Positions 46,035 through 55,262 of a DNA stretch of 57,362 bases are shown here, piece after piece (within the stretch, counting starts at the first letter, position 1; every line of letters starts with the position of its first letter). The notes under the pieces are model-generated. The model ran no database searches. It was not told the DNA's origin and saw only the letters and a list, made by a program, of their open reading frames with translations. The DNA is from Nostoc indistinguendum CM1-VF10 (lineage in GTDB: Bacteria; Cyanobacteriota; Cyanobacteriia; Cyanobacteriales; Nostocaceae), in assembly GCA_019359215.1 (NCBI GenBank), contig JAHHHS010000044.1, positions 1 through 57,362 on the forward strand. Direction: 5' to 3'. The translations under genes were made by a program, and so were the position numbers.

Positions 46035-46136
46035 ATTGCGCAAGAATTAGTAGAAATTGGCGTGCCGAAAGAAAATATTATTCTGGGTTTACATCCGCCG
46101 TATAAGCGTCCGTATACAGGGTATGGAGTAGCTTAA
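46035..46136 (+). pseudogene. xisI: XisI C-terminal remnant
   Basis: The frame reads IAQELVEIGVPKENIILGLHPPYKRPYTGYGVA then stop, matching the conserved C-terminus of XisI (GVPK-x-x-IVLG-x-HPP-x-KR-x-YT-x-FAVA). The upstream 80 or so residues and any XisH partner are absent. The remnant starts two bases after the Uma2 stop. Confidence 0.65.
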
Positions 46137-46261
46137 GGGAAAGCAACCACAGCATATCAAAGATCACCGCGCAGACAATCTTCATCAACGGCGGCTACTT
46201 GGTACGATAAAGTGCAGAGTGTCACAACTTGCTTTCAAGTAAATAAAAAAGGAATGCGTAC

Positions 46262-46837
46262 ATGGGAAAAGGGAGATTAGAAGCATTCAGCGATGGGGTG
46301 ATTGCCATTATCATCACCATTATGGTGCTGGAAATCAAAGTGCCGCATGGGTTCGATTTAGCTGCGCTGCGTCCCCTGATTCCAGTATTTCTCAGCTATG
46401 TGCTGAGTTTTATCTTTCTTGGCATTTACTGGAACAATCATCATCATCTCCTACAGGCAGTCCGACACGTTAATGGGCGTATTCTTTGGGCGAATCTGCA
46501 TTTGCTGTTTTGGTTGTCTCTAATCCCCTTCGTCACTGGCTGGATGGGCGAGAATAACTTTGCTGCTATGCCAGCAGCCCTTTATGGTACGGTATTGTTA
46601 TTGTCAGCGATTGCTTACTTTATCCTTACCCGCACCCTAATTTCTCATCATGGCAGCGATTCGACATTAGCGATCGCAGTAGGCCGAAATTTCAAAGGAA
46701 AAATATCGGTGCTGTTGTATGCAGTGGCAATTCCACTTGCCTTTGTAAACTCATGGCTTGCCTGTATACTATATGTTGTGGTTGCAGTTATGTGGCTCAT
46801 CCCTGACCGTCGCATTGAAAATACTCTCACTCCCTGA
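46262..46837 (+). CDS. TMEM175-like (DUF1211) membrane channel protein
   Basis: A 191-residue integral membrane protein of the TMEM175/DUF1211 family, potassium-permeable channels. The signature FSDGVIAIIITIMVLEIKVPHG forms the first helix. Five to six further hydrophobic helices follow, with NNHHHLL between helices 2 and 3 as in bacterial homologues. Bacterial members of this length carry one six-helix repeat and assemble as tetramers. GGAATG is upstream of the ATG. A tandem repeat tract begins just after the stop. Confidence 0.85.
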   Translation: MGKGRLEAFSDGVIAIIITIMVLEIKVPHGFDLAALRPLIPVFLSYVLSFIFLGIYWNNHHHLLQAVRHVNGRILWANLHLLFWLSLIPFVTGWMGENNFAAMPAALYGTVLLLSAIAYFILTRTLISHHGSDSTLAIAVGRNFKGKISVLLYAVAIPLAFVNSWLACILYVVVAVMWLIPDRRIENTLTP

Positions 46838-46855
46838 ACGTATTTGTTCAATATT

Positions 46856-46973
46856 CGATTGTTTTGGCTGACAATGCGATTGTTTCGTCTGACAATGCGA
46901 TTGTTTCGCCTGACAATGCGATTGTTTTGCCTGACAATGCGATTGTTTTGCCTGACAATGTGATTGTTTCGAC
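46856..46973 (+). repeat. Five 21-bp tandem repeats containing a palindrome
   Basis: Units of TGACAATGCGATTGTTT-y-g-y-c start at 46869, 46890, 46911, 46932 and 46953, with a partial unit from 46856. Each holds the hyphenated palindrome ACAAT-GCG-ATTGT (the last unit has GTG). A 21-bp period is two helical turns, so all sites face one side of the DNA. A 7-residue repeat (DNAIVxP) in the plus frame is a by-product, not a called gene. Confidence 0.85.
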
Positions 46974-47112
46974 TAGCAAAAACAAATCTACCCCTTCTTT
47001 TCCCTTACCTTATCTAAAAACCTCGCCCCATCAAACAGAGATATCTAATAGGACGGGATAAAGTTTTTTGTATTTTATGCAAATGAGAACTGCCATAATC
47101 TGATGAGCGATA

Positions 47113-48315
47113 TTAAACTCCTTTCACACAAGTGCAATATCTAAACACAAAAAATACCAGGACTGCAAAACCAGCCGCCGCATAAAATACGCTATTAATT
47201 CCGCCAAAACCAAACGCATAGCCCATTAACAATGGCCCTAATGTTTGTCCTAATCCATAGAATGTTCCGTTTACCGATATAATTGTTGCCAAATATTCTT
47301 TTGGTGCTAAATCTGCTAAAAGTGTTTGGATAGTAGGAAAACCAATACCAAGTCCAATACCAAAAATTGTACTAGGGATTAATAATAACCAGATATTTGA
47401 CACAAAGGGAACTATTAACATAGCTAAAGCATAAAAAACATAAGATGCACTAATTAAACTTGTGCCACTAAATCTTCTACCTAATCTACCTAATTGGGAA
47501 GCTGTAATAGTAATTGCTACAGAAACACTAGAAAGTAGCAATCCAATAATAGTAGGCGGCGCTTTAAAAGTATCGTTAATTAGCTGTGGTAAATAGGTAA
47601 CGTAAGCGCCATAAAGAAACACAAAGTTAGCAGCACTGGCAATAAAAAGTCCAAATAGTTGACGATTTTTCAGAACTTTTACGGCATTGCTTAAATACTG
47701 TTGGAGATTGCGATCGCCTTTTGGTTCTGGATTATTGAGTGCAAACAACACCAGTAACCCAAGAGGTATCGCTAATATCGGCAGCATGAAGGGATAATAC
47801 CAGCCCATTGTTGCTAATGCGCCACCAATTATTGGATAACTAGATGTGCCGACGCTGCTAATACTTGCATTGTAACCCATTGCAGTAATTCGCCTGTCTC
47901 CTGTGTATAAATCGCCGATTAAGGTGATACTCAGAGAAAGCAAAGAAGCAGCACCAATTCCTTGCAGCAAACGCAACCATAGCAATAAATTAAAATCGCG
48001 GGCAAAGGCGCAGGCTGTACCAGCTATGCCAAATAAAAACAATGAAGGAACAATAATTCTTTTTCTGCCCCATCTATCAGCAAAAATACCAATAATTGGC
48101 CCTAAAATCAGAGATGGTAATGTAAATGCTGTAATCAATAAACCCAAATTTTTCGGATTGATGTTTAATTCTTTAGCTAACTTGGGAAAAGCCGGAGTCA
48201 CGCTAGAAACTCCGATAACAGCAATCAATGCAACTGCACAAATAATCTGAAAATTTAGCTCTAGATAAATTGGCCTCTGTCGTTGAAATTGGCTGTTATC
48301 TTCTGGTGAATGCAT
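47113..48315 (-). CDS. MFS transporter, 12-helix
   Basis: A 400-residue major facilitator of the DHA1-like type. Motif A-like GIFADRWGRKRIIVPSLFLFG lies between helices 2 and 3, and LLWLRLLQGIGAASLLSLSITLIGDLY, the helix 4-5 region, resembles multidrug and sugar efflux members. Substrate is unknown. The start ATG at 48315 is followed by a polar 22-residue lead. A perfect 12-bp hairpin separates it from the rubrerythrin gene, which is read on the same strand upstream. Confidence 0.87.
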   Translation of the reverse strand: MHSPEDNSQFQRQRPIYLELNFQIICAVALIAVIGVSSVTPAFPKLAKELNINPKNLGLLITAFTLPSLILGPIIGIFADRWGRKRIIVPSLFLFGIAGTACAFARDFNLLLWLRLLQGIGAASLLSLSITLIGDLYTGDRRITAMGYNASISSVGTSSYPIIGGALATMGWYYPFMLPILAIPLGLLVLFALNNPEPKGDRNLQQYLSNAVKVLKNRQLFGLFIASAANFVFLYGAYVTYLPQLINDTFKAPPTIIGLLLSSVSVAITITASQLGRLGRRFSGTSLISASYVFYALAMLIVPFVSNIWLLLIPSTIFGIGLGIGFPTIQTLLADLAPKEYLATIISVNGTFYGLGQTLGPLLMGYAFGFGGINSVFYAAAGFAVLVFFVFRYCTCVKGV

Positions 48316-48344
48316 GATTTTACCTTAGTGTATAAATAATCAAG

Positions 48345-48374
48345 AACGCGAAGCGTTTTAAGACGCTTCGCGTT
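48345..48374. terminator. Perfect 12-bp hairpin between rubrerythrin and MFS genes
   Basis: AACGCGAAGCGT (48345-48356) and ACGCTTCGCGTT (48363-48374) form a perfect stem with loop TTTAAG. It lies between the leftward rubrerythrin stop and the leftward MFS start, consistent with termination of the former, though only a weak T-tract follows. Confidence 0.65.
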
Positions 48375-48409
48375 TATGTGCTAACAAGAGTGCCTAATTG
48401 ATTGTCGTC

Positions 48410-49123
48410 TTAAGCTGCAACTTTTTCTTCAAATGGTTTAAAGGTTTTTTTGCTAGCACCGCAAATCGGACATTCCCAGTCATCGGGAATTTCTTCAAAA
48501 GGTGTACCAGGTGCAATTCCCGAATCAGGATCGCCAGCAACCGGATCGTAAATCATGCTGCATTTTTTACAAATCCATTTCCGAGTTTTGGCATCTTCAC
48601 CTGCGACTCTGGTTGCTGTTTGTCCTCCATTCAATACTTCTAAGGCTTCAGCGTAGCGATCGGCGTGGTAATTTTCGATAAATTTTAACAAGCCAAAACG
48701 GTGTGCAGCTTCCCGAAATGTGTCGGCATGTTCGGTAGATTCTTTAACTTGTTTGAGAAATTCTTCAGCCGCAGGATTGTCGCGATCGCGTTGAGCATCT
48801 GCGGCAAATTCTGGATACATTGTGGTATATTGGTAGGTTTACCCTTCAATTGCCAAAGATAAACAGCGAGAGATAATTTCCCGTTTTTGTTCATCACTTA
48901 AAGCAGCTGAATCTTCTACCACAAGTTCTGGATGCAGCAATTTAAAATGTGCAAAAGCGTGTTCGGTTTCTTGGTCTGCTGTTTCTTTAAAAAGTTTCGC
49001 CAAGTCTGTAAACCCAAGTTGACGCGCCACATCTGCAAAAAACAGATACTTGCGATTTGCCATCGATTCACCACCGAAAGCAGCTTCTAAGTTTTGAAGT
49101 GTAGTAAAGTTGGACAAATCCAT
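48410..49123 (-). pseudogene. Rubrerythrin interrupted by an in-frame TAA
   Basis: Read through, this is one rubrerythrin of about 237 codons: a non-haem di-iron peroxide-reducing protein. The first half (49123-48839) has EAAFGGESMANRKY and DQETEHAFAHF (iron ligands E, ExxH) and ends SLAIEG-stop. The six codons after TAA (TYQYTT) are in the same frame and lead to MYPEFAADAQRDRDNP. The second half (to 48410) has STEHADTF and the rubredoxin domain CKKCSMIYDP ... CPICG. In relatives, as I recall, the TAA position is Glu (GETYEYTT), so a single G-to-T change explains the stop. Restart at the ATG at 48820 could still make the C-terminal half. Confidence 0.8.
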
Positions 49124-49608
49124 AATTTTTGGATGCCTGCAAAGTGATGTTTAGCATGAAAATACAGACTTTACAACCGGATAGATGAGCCATTCTTTGT
49201 ACAATTTTAGAAACGTTTTATACAAAGTTGATTGGCTCATATTTAGTAACCCGTTTTGTGATCTGCTCTTGGACAATTATAAAACTGAAAACTTTTGCAT
49301 TTGACAAATTTTATTCTGATACCAATTCTATATGAAGATGCGCTAAATCATATTTAAGTGCAAGAAGCAAGAAATAAAAACGTAGACGCATTCGCGCAGC
49401 GTCTCGTAGAGAAGCGGCTTCCCCCAGGGTAGGACACGAAGAAAGAAGTTAAAAGGTTTGGCGCAGCCTCACAAAGAAATGGTATGAATATACACTTGAG
49501 GTTTCTAGCAAAAAGGATGACTGATGACTGATAACCTTTAACAGTTAACGACCGTACAGAGTGTTTATACAATTTAGGCGCGCATCAGCTTACTAACTTA
49601 AATTCCAA
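49124..49608. other. Spacer upstream of rubrerythrin
   Basis: AT-rich promoter region, then an extragenic repeat around 49378-49440 with GCAGCGTCTCGTAGAGAAGCGG (shared with 55370-55400 in part), then the inverted dispersed repeat copy at 49521-49592. No gene. Confidence 0.45.
49521..49592 (-). repeat. Dispersed 75-80 bp repeat, copy 2
   Basis: Reverse complement of the copy at 664-743: CTGATGACTGATAACC here equals GGTTATCAGTCATCAG there, and AATTTAGGCGCGCATCAGCTTA equals the start of copy 1 with one substitution. Sits immediately downstream of the decayed ABM gene. Confidence 0.6.
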
Positions 49609-49826
49609 TTAATCAACAGGTTCGGTGAACACAACCTTGTAGAGATGAAACTCGTTTTCAGCTAAACCTTGCTAATATTCAGCTAAAGGTTCATACTTTG
49701 GATCTTTGAGGAGTTCCTCGAAATCTGCAAAGCTACGCCATTGACCATAGTTGACATTGTGTACGCCATCTAGGGAACGGTGAAAATTCCCAGACATAAG
49801 TCCTGGATTTAGGCATTTTGTAGACC
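49609..49826 (-). pseudogene. Antibiotic-biosynthesis-monooxygenase (ABM) domain relic
   Basis: The minus strand reads CLNPGLMSGNFHRSLDGVHN, VNYGQWRSFADFEELLKDPKYEPLAEY, TAG stop, then QGLAENEFHLYKVVFTEPVD and TAA. This is the C-terminal two thirds of a small ABM-fold monooxygenase (typical N-YGQWRS-x-x-DFE and E-x-HLY-x-VV), with an internal stop and the N-terminus missing. It lies right behind the ene-reductase gene. Confidence 0.7.
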
Positions 49827-49839
49827 TCTTAAAAGAATT

Positions 49840-50940
49840 CTATTTTGAATTTAGAGATGATTCTAAAAATGGGTAATCAGTGTATCCTGTTGCATCAGGG
49901 GCATAAAATGTCTTTGAATCTGGGGTGTTCAAATGTGTGTTAAGTTCTAAGCGTTTTGGTAAGTCAGGATTAGCAAGAAATAACTTGCCAAAGGAAACTA
50001 AATCTGCATTTTTGCTGGACAGAATACTATCTCCTGTTAGGCGATCGTAGCCACCATTGGTAACTAAAGTACCTTGGAATATTTGGCGGAAGTAAGGTGT
50101 TACGGGGTTCATGACTTCGCGGCTTGCTAAATCGACTTCATTCGGTTCCATCAGGTGAAGATAGGCAAGTCCAAAGGGGTTAAGAGCGTTGATGGCATAA
50201 CTAAAAGTTTCTTGAGGGTTGGAGTCATGCATCCCGTAGAAAGTGTTACTTGGTGAAAGTTTGATCCCAACACGGTTTGCACCCCAAACGCTAGCCACTG
50301 CTTCGACAACTTCTAAGAGGAATCGGCTGCGCTTTTCTATTGAACCGCCATACTCATCTGTGCGCTGGTTCGAGCCATCTTGGAGGAATTGATCGATTAA
50401 ATATCCAAATGCACCGTGAAGTTCAATCCCATCAAAACCAGCCGCCAAGGCATTTTCTGCGCCTTTACGAAATTGCTCGACAATCTCGGAAATTTCTTGG
50501 GTTTCTAAAGCACGAGGAGTTTCCAACGATACTTTACCTACGGGTGTATGGAGTGAGCCAACTCCAGCGATCGCACTAGGAGCAACTGGCAACTCTCCAT
50601 CTAATAAAGCCGAGTGAGAAACTCTCCCAGAATGCCAAAGTTGCAAAAAAATTCTGCCCTCTTGTTCATGTACTGCATTAGTTGTCAACTGCCATCCTGC
50701 CACTTGTTCTTCTGAGTAAATTCCTGGGCAGTTGATGTATCCTAAGCTCAGAGGTGAAACCATTGTACATTCAGTAACGACCAGCCCAGCACTGGCTCGT
50801 TGCGCGTAGTAAGTTGCCATCAGCGAGTTTGGGATGCTTGCAATTGCCCGTAAACGCGTCATCGGTGCCATTACGATCCGATTTGGTAAAGTGTAAGGGC
50901 CAAGCTGAACTGGTGTGAAAAGATTTATATTGGAATTCAT
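49840..50940 (-). CDS. Old Yellow Enzyme family ene-reductase
   Basis: A 366-residue FMN-dependent alkene reductase. Motifs are RIVMAPMTRLRA (FMN site), FLQLWHSGRVSH, the active-site region GFDGIELHGAFGYLIDQFLQDGSNQRTDEYGGS (canonical HGANGYL has F for N here), and LVTNGGYD with phosphate-binding SFGKLFLANPDLP. It reduces activated C=C bonds with NADPH. It is transcribed with, or shortly after, the SDR gene located 96 bp upstream on the same strand. Confidence 0.9.
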   Translation of the reverse strand: MNSNINLFTPVQLGPYTLPNRIVMAPMTRLRAIASIPNSLMATYYAQRASAGLVVTECTMVSPLSLGYINCPGIYSEEQVAGWQLTTNAVHEQEGRIFLQLWHSGRVSHSALLDGELPVAPSAIAGVGSLHTPVGKVSLETPRALETQEISEIVEQFRKGAENALAAGFDGIELHGAFGYLIDQFLQDGSNQRTDEYGGSIEKRSRFLLEVVEAVASVWGANRVGIKLSPSNTFYGMHDSNPQETFSYAINALNPFGLAYLHLMEPNEVDLASREVMNPVTPYFRQIFQGTLVTNGGYDRLTGDSILSSKNADLVSFGKLFLANPDLPKRLELNTHLNTPDSKTFYAPDATGYTDYPFLESSLNSK

Positions 50941-51036
50941 GGCTGAAATCTCATTGGTAGATTAACGGTGTTATACATTACTGGCTGAGGTTTTGAAACG
51001 GGGAATATTGCTTTTATGAGGAAAGCTTCAATCACC

Positions 51037-51777
51037 TCATGCGATTCCACCGTTTACACGGATGTTTTGCCCAGTGATCCATCTGGCTTCGTCGCTAGCG
51101 AGGAACGCTACTACATCGGCGATTTCTTGCACATCTCCTAGTTTGCCAAAAGCAGCCATTTGGGCTAAACGATCTATCTGTTCTTGTGTTTTGCCTTCTC
51201 GAAACATTTCTGTATCGGTGGGGCCAGGAGAAATAACATTAACTGCGATCGCTTTTGCACCCAATTCTTTAGCTAGTACCCGTGTGATTTGTTCAACAGC
51301 ACCCTTGGTTCCGACATAGGCACTATAAGTTGGCAGCATCATCGCCGTAGTTGATGAAGAAAAGTTGATAATCCGCCCCCCTTCTGCCATGTGTTGCGCG
51401 GCTTGTTGACAAGTAAAATAAGTGCCTTTGACGTTAATGGCAAAAATCGCGTCGAAATCTTCTTCACTTACCTGAGTAATTGGTTTATAGAGGGCGATTC
51501 CGGCATTGTTGACCAAAATATCGACTTTACCAAAGCGTTCAAGTGTTTGCTCAAATAACCGTTGGATGTCGGGTACTTTGCTAACATCAGCTTGTACGGC
51601 GATCGCCTCTACTCCCAACTTTTCTATTTCTGCAACAACTTCCTGTGCTTTGCCTGCATTACCCGCATAGTTAACGACAATAGATGCGCCGTTACCAGCT
51701 AACTTGAGTGCAATCGCTCGCCCAATTCCCCGCGATGCACCAGTAATAATTGCAACTTTCCCGGCTATTGATGCCAT
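51037..51777 (-). CDS. SDR family oxidoreductase (FabG-like)
   Basis: A 246-residue classical SDR: GASRGIGRAIA for NADP, DILVNNAGIAL, catalytic Ser in INFSSSTTAM and YSAYVGTKG region (Tyr and Lys spaced as in YxxxK), and the C-terminal VAFLASDEARWITGQNIRVNGG typical of 3-oxoacyl-reductase-like members. It likely forms a small oxidoreductase operon with the ene-reductase gene downstream. Substrate is unknown. Confidence 0.9.
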   Translation of the reverse strand: MASIAGKVAIITGASRGIGRAIALKLAGNGASIVVNYAGNAGKAQEVVAEIEKLGVEAIAVQADVSKVPDIQRLFEQTLERFGKVDILVNNAGIALYKPITQVSEEDFDAIFAINVKGTYFTCQQAAQHMAEGGRIINFSSSTTAMMLPTYSAYVGTKGAVEQITRVLAKELGAKAIAVNVISPGPTDTEMFREGKTQEQIDRLAQMAAFGKLGDVQEIADVVAFLASDEARWITGQNIRVNGGIA

Positions 51778-52213
51778 AAATTAATCTAGTTTTATTTTGG
51801 TTCGCCAAAGTGATTATCTGCTGTTAACATACTGTACCAAGGTTAAATTTAGCGATCGCTGGTAAAGTGCCAACTTCATTCAAGCAAAAATCCCGCCAGC
51901 GACTTCAACCGGAAAGGCAGAGGGCAGGAGGCTCAGTTGGAATACTGTCCTGTCCTCTGTCCTCTGCCGCGGCCGCTTTCTAGCGAGGGTTTGAGTCCCC
52001 CACTGAAATCTCTGATTCAATGGCACTCATTTGGTGGGGGATTCAGACCCCCACCAAATTCTTCCCTTCTGCCTCCTGCCTTCGTTTGAAGTAATACCAA
52101 TCCTTTATGAGGGTTAACTAGAATACGTGGTGCATGAAAACAAAAAAATTATTTTCAACGATCGCTAAAACTTAAGCTGAACTTCCCCCGGAGCAAATGT
52201 ACTAAACAGCCCT
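51778..52213. other. Spacer with overlapping alternative hairpins
   Basis: A purine-rich GGCAGAGGGCAGGAGG run around 51916 and a matching pyrimidine run near 51941-51968 including a GCGGCCGC site. TGAGTCCCCCAC (51992) can pair with GTGGGGGATTCA (to 52045), while TTTGGTGGGGG (52030-52040) can instead pair with CCCCCACCAAA (52048-52058). No gene. Confidence 0.5.
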
Positions 52214-53059
52214 TTAATCCTTATTAACCAACAACGTAGCCGAAGAAGCTCTTTTACGCTTGCGTATCGAGGCAGCACCAAGCATAGTGCAACTAAACAG
52301 TGAGCCTAGAATTGTTGAGGGTTCTGGGACAGTATAGACGTTCACCTGATTACTTTTAGATTCTACTAAGGTTAAACGAGTTAACTTATCGAAAGTACGG
52401 GAATATTTACCTTTAAAGCTAGTCGAAGCATATTCCTGTTTTCCGCCAAAAGATTTCTTACGAGAAGTCTGACTTGAATCAAGAGTTATGCTGCTACTCG
52501 GTTCAAATACAAAAGCATCATTGTTACCTAGAGTTGATAAATTTCCATAAATCTTGAAAGAGTCCAAAAGCTCCTTAGTGTCGCTGTCGTATAACTTATA
52601 TGACAACTCTCCACGAGCATTTGCACGTTCAGTGAATGCATCATCAATGGATGTTCCAAGCTTAAATAGGCCACTGAAATCAAAAGAAAACTTTTCGTTT
52701 ACTGTAAAGTCATAACCAATAATCGCAGCCAAGCTTTCCGCCGACCCTGTATACCCATAACCCTGACCTTCAGCTTGGCTGAAAGACCAATTGGAGGCAG
52801 AGTTGTTTGCATCGACATTAAACTTAGCCTCAGCTTTAGCATCAGCACTTACTTGACCACCTGTGCTAATTGCTTTAGTCACAGTCTCAGTCAGAGTGCT
52901 AATCCTTAAAGGGCTGCTACTAAAGTTGTTTATGTTGAATGTTGACTTAGAATATGCAATGGTAGCAGCTTGGCTCGGCGAGGTTGCCAATATCGAAGCA
53001 GCGATCGCTGGAGTAACCAGTGCCAAAAAACGCTTGACAGTTTTAATGTATTTTTTCAT
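52214..53059 (-). CDS. PEP-CTERM exported protein
   Basis: A 281-residue exported protein. Signal peptide residues 1-31 (ALVTPAIAASILATSPSQA). The mature part is beta-rich with DFTVNEKFSFDFSGLFKL and YKLYDSDTKELLDSFKIYGNL. The C-terminus is VYTVPEPSTILGSLFSCTMLGAASIRKRKR, a textbook PEP-CTERM (VPEPST, helix, basic cluster), followed by 12 further residues. It would be sorted by exosortase to the outer surface or sheath. Function is unknown. Confidence 0.85.
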   Translation of the reverse strand: MKKYIKTVKRFLALVTPAIAASILATSPSQAATIAYSKSTFNINNFSSSPLRISTLTETVTKAISTGGQVSADAKAEAKFNVDANNSASNWSFSQAEGQGYGYTGSAESLAAIIGYDFTVNEKFSFDFSGLFKLGTSIDDAFTERANARGELSYKLYDSDTKELLDSFKIYGNLSTLGNNDAFVFEPSSSITLDSSQTSRKKSFGGKQEYASTSFKGKYSRTFDKLTRLTLVESKSNQVNVYTVPEPSTILGSLFSCTMLGAASIRKRKRASSATLLVNKD

Positions 53060-53951
53060 ACAACTTTTTGTTTTTCCTTTTACGATGCTCGGATTGGAAA
53101 TTTGTCATGCTTATTTACTGCCTTACTAATGAGCAAGAGCAAAATATAGGCAAGCAGGATGGACAGCTTGGGAAATTTTCAAGCCGATTTTGTCTTATGC
53201 AGAAGAAATCTTCTATTTAATAACGAATACTTATTTACCGTTTTCTCACCCCAAGTTCAGTAATATCCGCATCAGTAATTTAGTCATGAACCCTAGATTG
53301 CAGAAAATTAAGTACATACTTGTACTAATTGTGCGTCGATTCATTTCATGTAAACTTTGAGTAAAATGGAGCGTTCCTTAATTGATATTTAGGTAAGGAT
53401 TTAGGTAAAGAGGAATTGACATAAGTGATGTTGATGCCAGAGCATCCTTTGATGAGCAAGCAAGCCACGTAAAATCAAGCGAACCTCTACCAATTGTCGA
53501 AGTCAGGATTAGTATAAATACGGTTCGGTTAAGGTGCATAGTGTAAAGATCCCCTCACATTCATACCACTGTTCTACAACGGCATGTTTCCATAGGTTTT
53601 AAGAAACGGATTCACCTTTGGGTAGATTTAGACAGAATCATCAAAACTGTATATTTGAATGTAATAACAGATAATTTGCCACAAAACCTCATGCTAAATC
53701 AGTAATTTCCACATCAACAGATAAAATATTGAGCGAATTTAGACTTACGCATTGACATAAAAATCAAAATAAGAGGTATGATTTTCAGCGCTTCTAACTT
53801 GATTTTTCTATTATTCATCAAGCGATCTCAACCAACAAAAGGGGTTTATAAAAGCCTGAAACAACGTCTTTACATTGATACACAAGATGATTCCTTTGTA
53901 CAGTGCGTAAGTCCTAGAATTCTAGTTAGTTCCTTAAGTTCCTCATAAGCC
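53060..53951. other. 890-bp gene-free region
   Basis: AT-rich, with stops in all frames. It holds the probable promoter of the PEP-CTERM gene at its left end and the MITE-like element 53742-53913 at its right end. Nothing else is recognised. Confidence 0.5.
53742..53913. repeat. MITE-like element with ACTTACGCA ends
   Basis: GACTTACGCATTG at 53742-53754 and CAGTGCGTAAGTC at 53901-53913 are inverted repeats matching at 12 of 13 positions. The 172-bp interior is non-coding. The termini are the same as those of the unrelated-looking element at 2301-2411. Confidence 0.65.
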
Positions 53952-55262
53952 ATGACATCCCCTGAGCCTCAAACTGATTTTGGAGAAAAAGCTCCACAAA
54001 CCTCATTTGAGCCACCTTCTGGAAAACGGCGGTGGGTTTGGGTTTTAGCTGCACTACTATTGTTAGGAGGCGGAGCAACTCTAGTTTGGCGTTTGCTCAC
54101 TCCCCAAAATCCAGTACCTTCAACTGCTAATGTTCAACCTCAAGGGGTAAGAGTCAAAATATCGACAGTACAAAGCGGTATTATTGAGGAAAGTTCAGAT
54201 TTTATTGCTAGCCTCAAGTCCCAGCGCTCAGTCACGCTCCAGGCGAGGATTCAGGGCCAAGTTACCCAGATATTTGTAAAATCGGGAGATCGAGTCGCTG
54301 CAGGAGCAGCAATTCTCCAAGTAGATCCTACCTCACAAGCAGGTGTAAGTGGAAGCAATGCTATACCTCAAGGATTTTTAGTGCAACTGGAAAATGCCCG
54401 CGCCATACTCAAATCTCTGGAAGCACAACGACCATCCTTTGTTGCCAATGTACAATTGTACCAGCAGAACTACGAAAAGTTTGTCACCCTAGCTGAAGAA
54501 GGAGCCGTATCTCGACAGACTCGCAATCAGTTTGCTGATCGGCTCGCCAATGCTAAAACTAATCTTGATGCAATTGATTCTAGGATTCAAGCACAACGAG
54601 CCAACATATTGCAGGCTGAACAAACTTTGCAGCAAGCTAATGTAAATATTCCACAACAAGGGAATCTCCAGTCTGACAAAATGCTTGCTCCCTTTAGTGG
54701 CACTGTTGGCAACATCGCTGTGAAAGTAGGTGATTTAGTTAACACTTCCACACCATTAGTTAATATCACGCAAAATCGACCTTTAGAAGTCAATATCTCT
54801 GTGCCATTACAGCAAGGCCCACAATTGCGTAAGGGAATGCCAGTGGAAGTTATGAACGCACAAGGTCAAAAGCTGGGTAGAAGTAGAGTATTTTTTATTG
54901 CACCTAGTGCTAGTAATGAAACACAAGGAATACTGATAAAAGCACTTTTTGATAACCCTAATGGTCAGTTACGTGCAGATCAATTGGTAAGGGCTAGAGT
55001 ATTCTGGAATCAGCGCCCCGGAATTTTAATCCCCACAACTGCAATGACTCGTATAGGGGGAGACACTTTTGTTTATGTTGTTGAAACAGAAACATCTCCC
55101 CAAGGTGTATCCCAACAAGTAGCTCGGCAAAAGCGAGTGAAGCTAGGCGAGATCAAAGATAATAATTATCAAGTTATTGAAGGGTTACAGCCAAAAGATA
55201 AAGTTATTATCTCAGGATTGCTTAATCTTAGGGATGGTGTTGCGATCGTTCCAGAATATTAA
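53952..55262 (+). CDS. RND-type efflux periplasmic adaptor (membrane fusion protein)
   Basis: A 436-residue HlyD/AcrA-family adaptor. A cytoplasmic lead of about 27 residues and one membrane anchor (WVWVLAALLLLGGGATLVW) precede the barrel-sandwich halves (VTLQARIQGQVTQIFVKSGDRVAAGAAILQVD and MLAPFSGTVGNIAVKVGDLVN), a coiled-coil hairpin (about 145-235), and the beta-barrel/membrane-proximal domains. Adaptors link an inner-membrane pump to an outer-membrane channel. The RND pump gene that normally follows is not in the window (the next gene is a small secreted protein). Confidence 0.9.
   Translation: MTSPEPQTDFGEKAPQTSFEPPSGKRRWVWVLAALLLLGGGATLVWRLLTPQNPVPSTANVQPQGVRVKISTVQSGIIEESSDFIASLKSQRSVTLQARIQGQVTQIFVKSGDRVAAGAAILQVDPTSQAGVSGSNAIPQGFLVQLENARAILKSLEAQRPSFVANVQLYQQNYEKFVTLAEEGAVSRQTRNQFADRLANAKTNLDAIDSRIQAQRANILQAEQTLQQANVNIPQQGNLQSDKMLAPFSGTVGNIAVKVGDLVNTSTPLVNITQNRPLEVNISVPLQQGPQLRKGMPVEVMNAQGQKLGRSRVFFIAPSASNETQGILIKALFDNPNGQLRADQLVRARVFWNQRPGILIPTTAMTRIGGDTFVYVVETETSPQGVSQQVARQKRVKLGEIKDNNYQVIEGLQPKDKVIISGLLNLRDGVAIVPEY

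Noticed and set aside
46869..46973. CRISPR array
   Set aside because: Units are contiguous 21-bp repeats without spacers and no cas genes are nearby.
46864..47061. 65-codon ORF with DNAIVxP repeats
   Set aside because: It is the translation of the tandem repeat; starts with TTG, lacks a ribosome site and any family resemblance.
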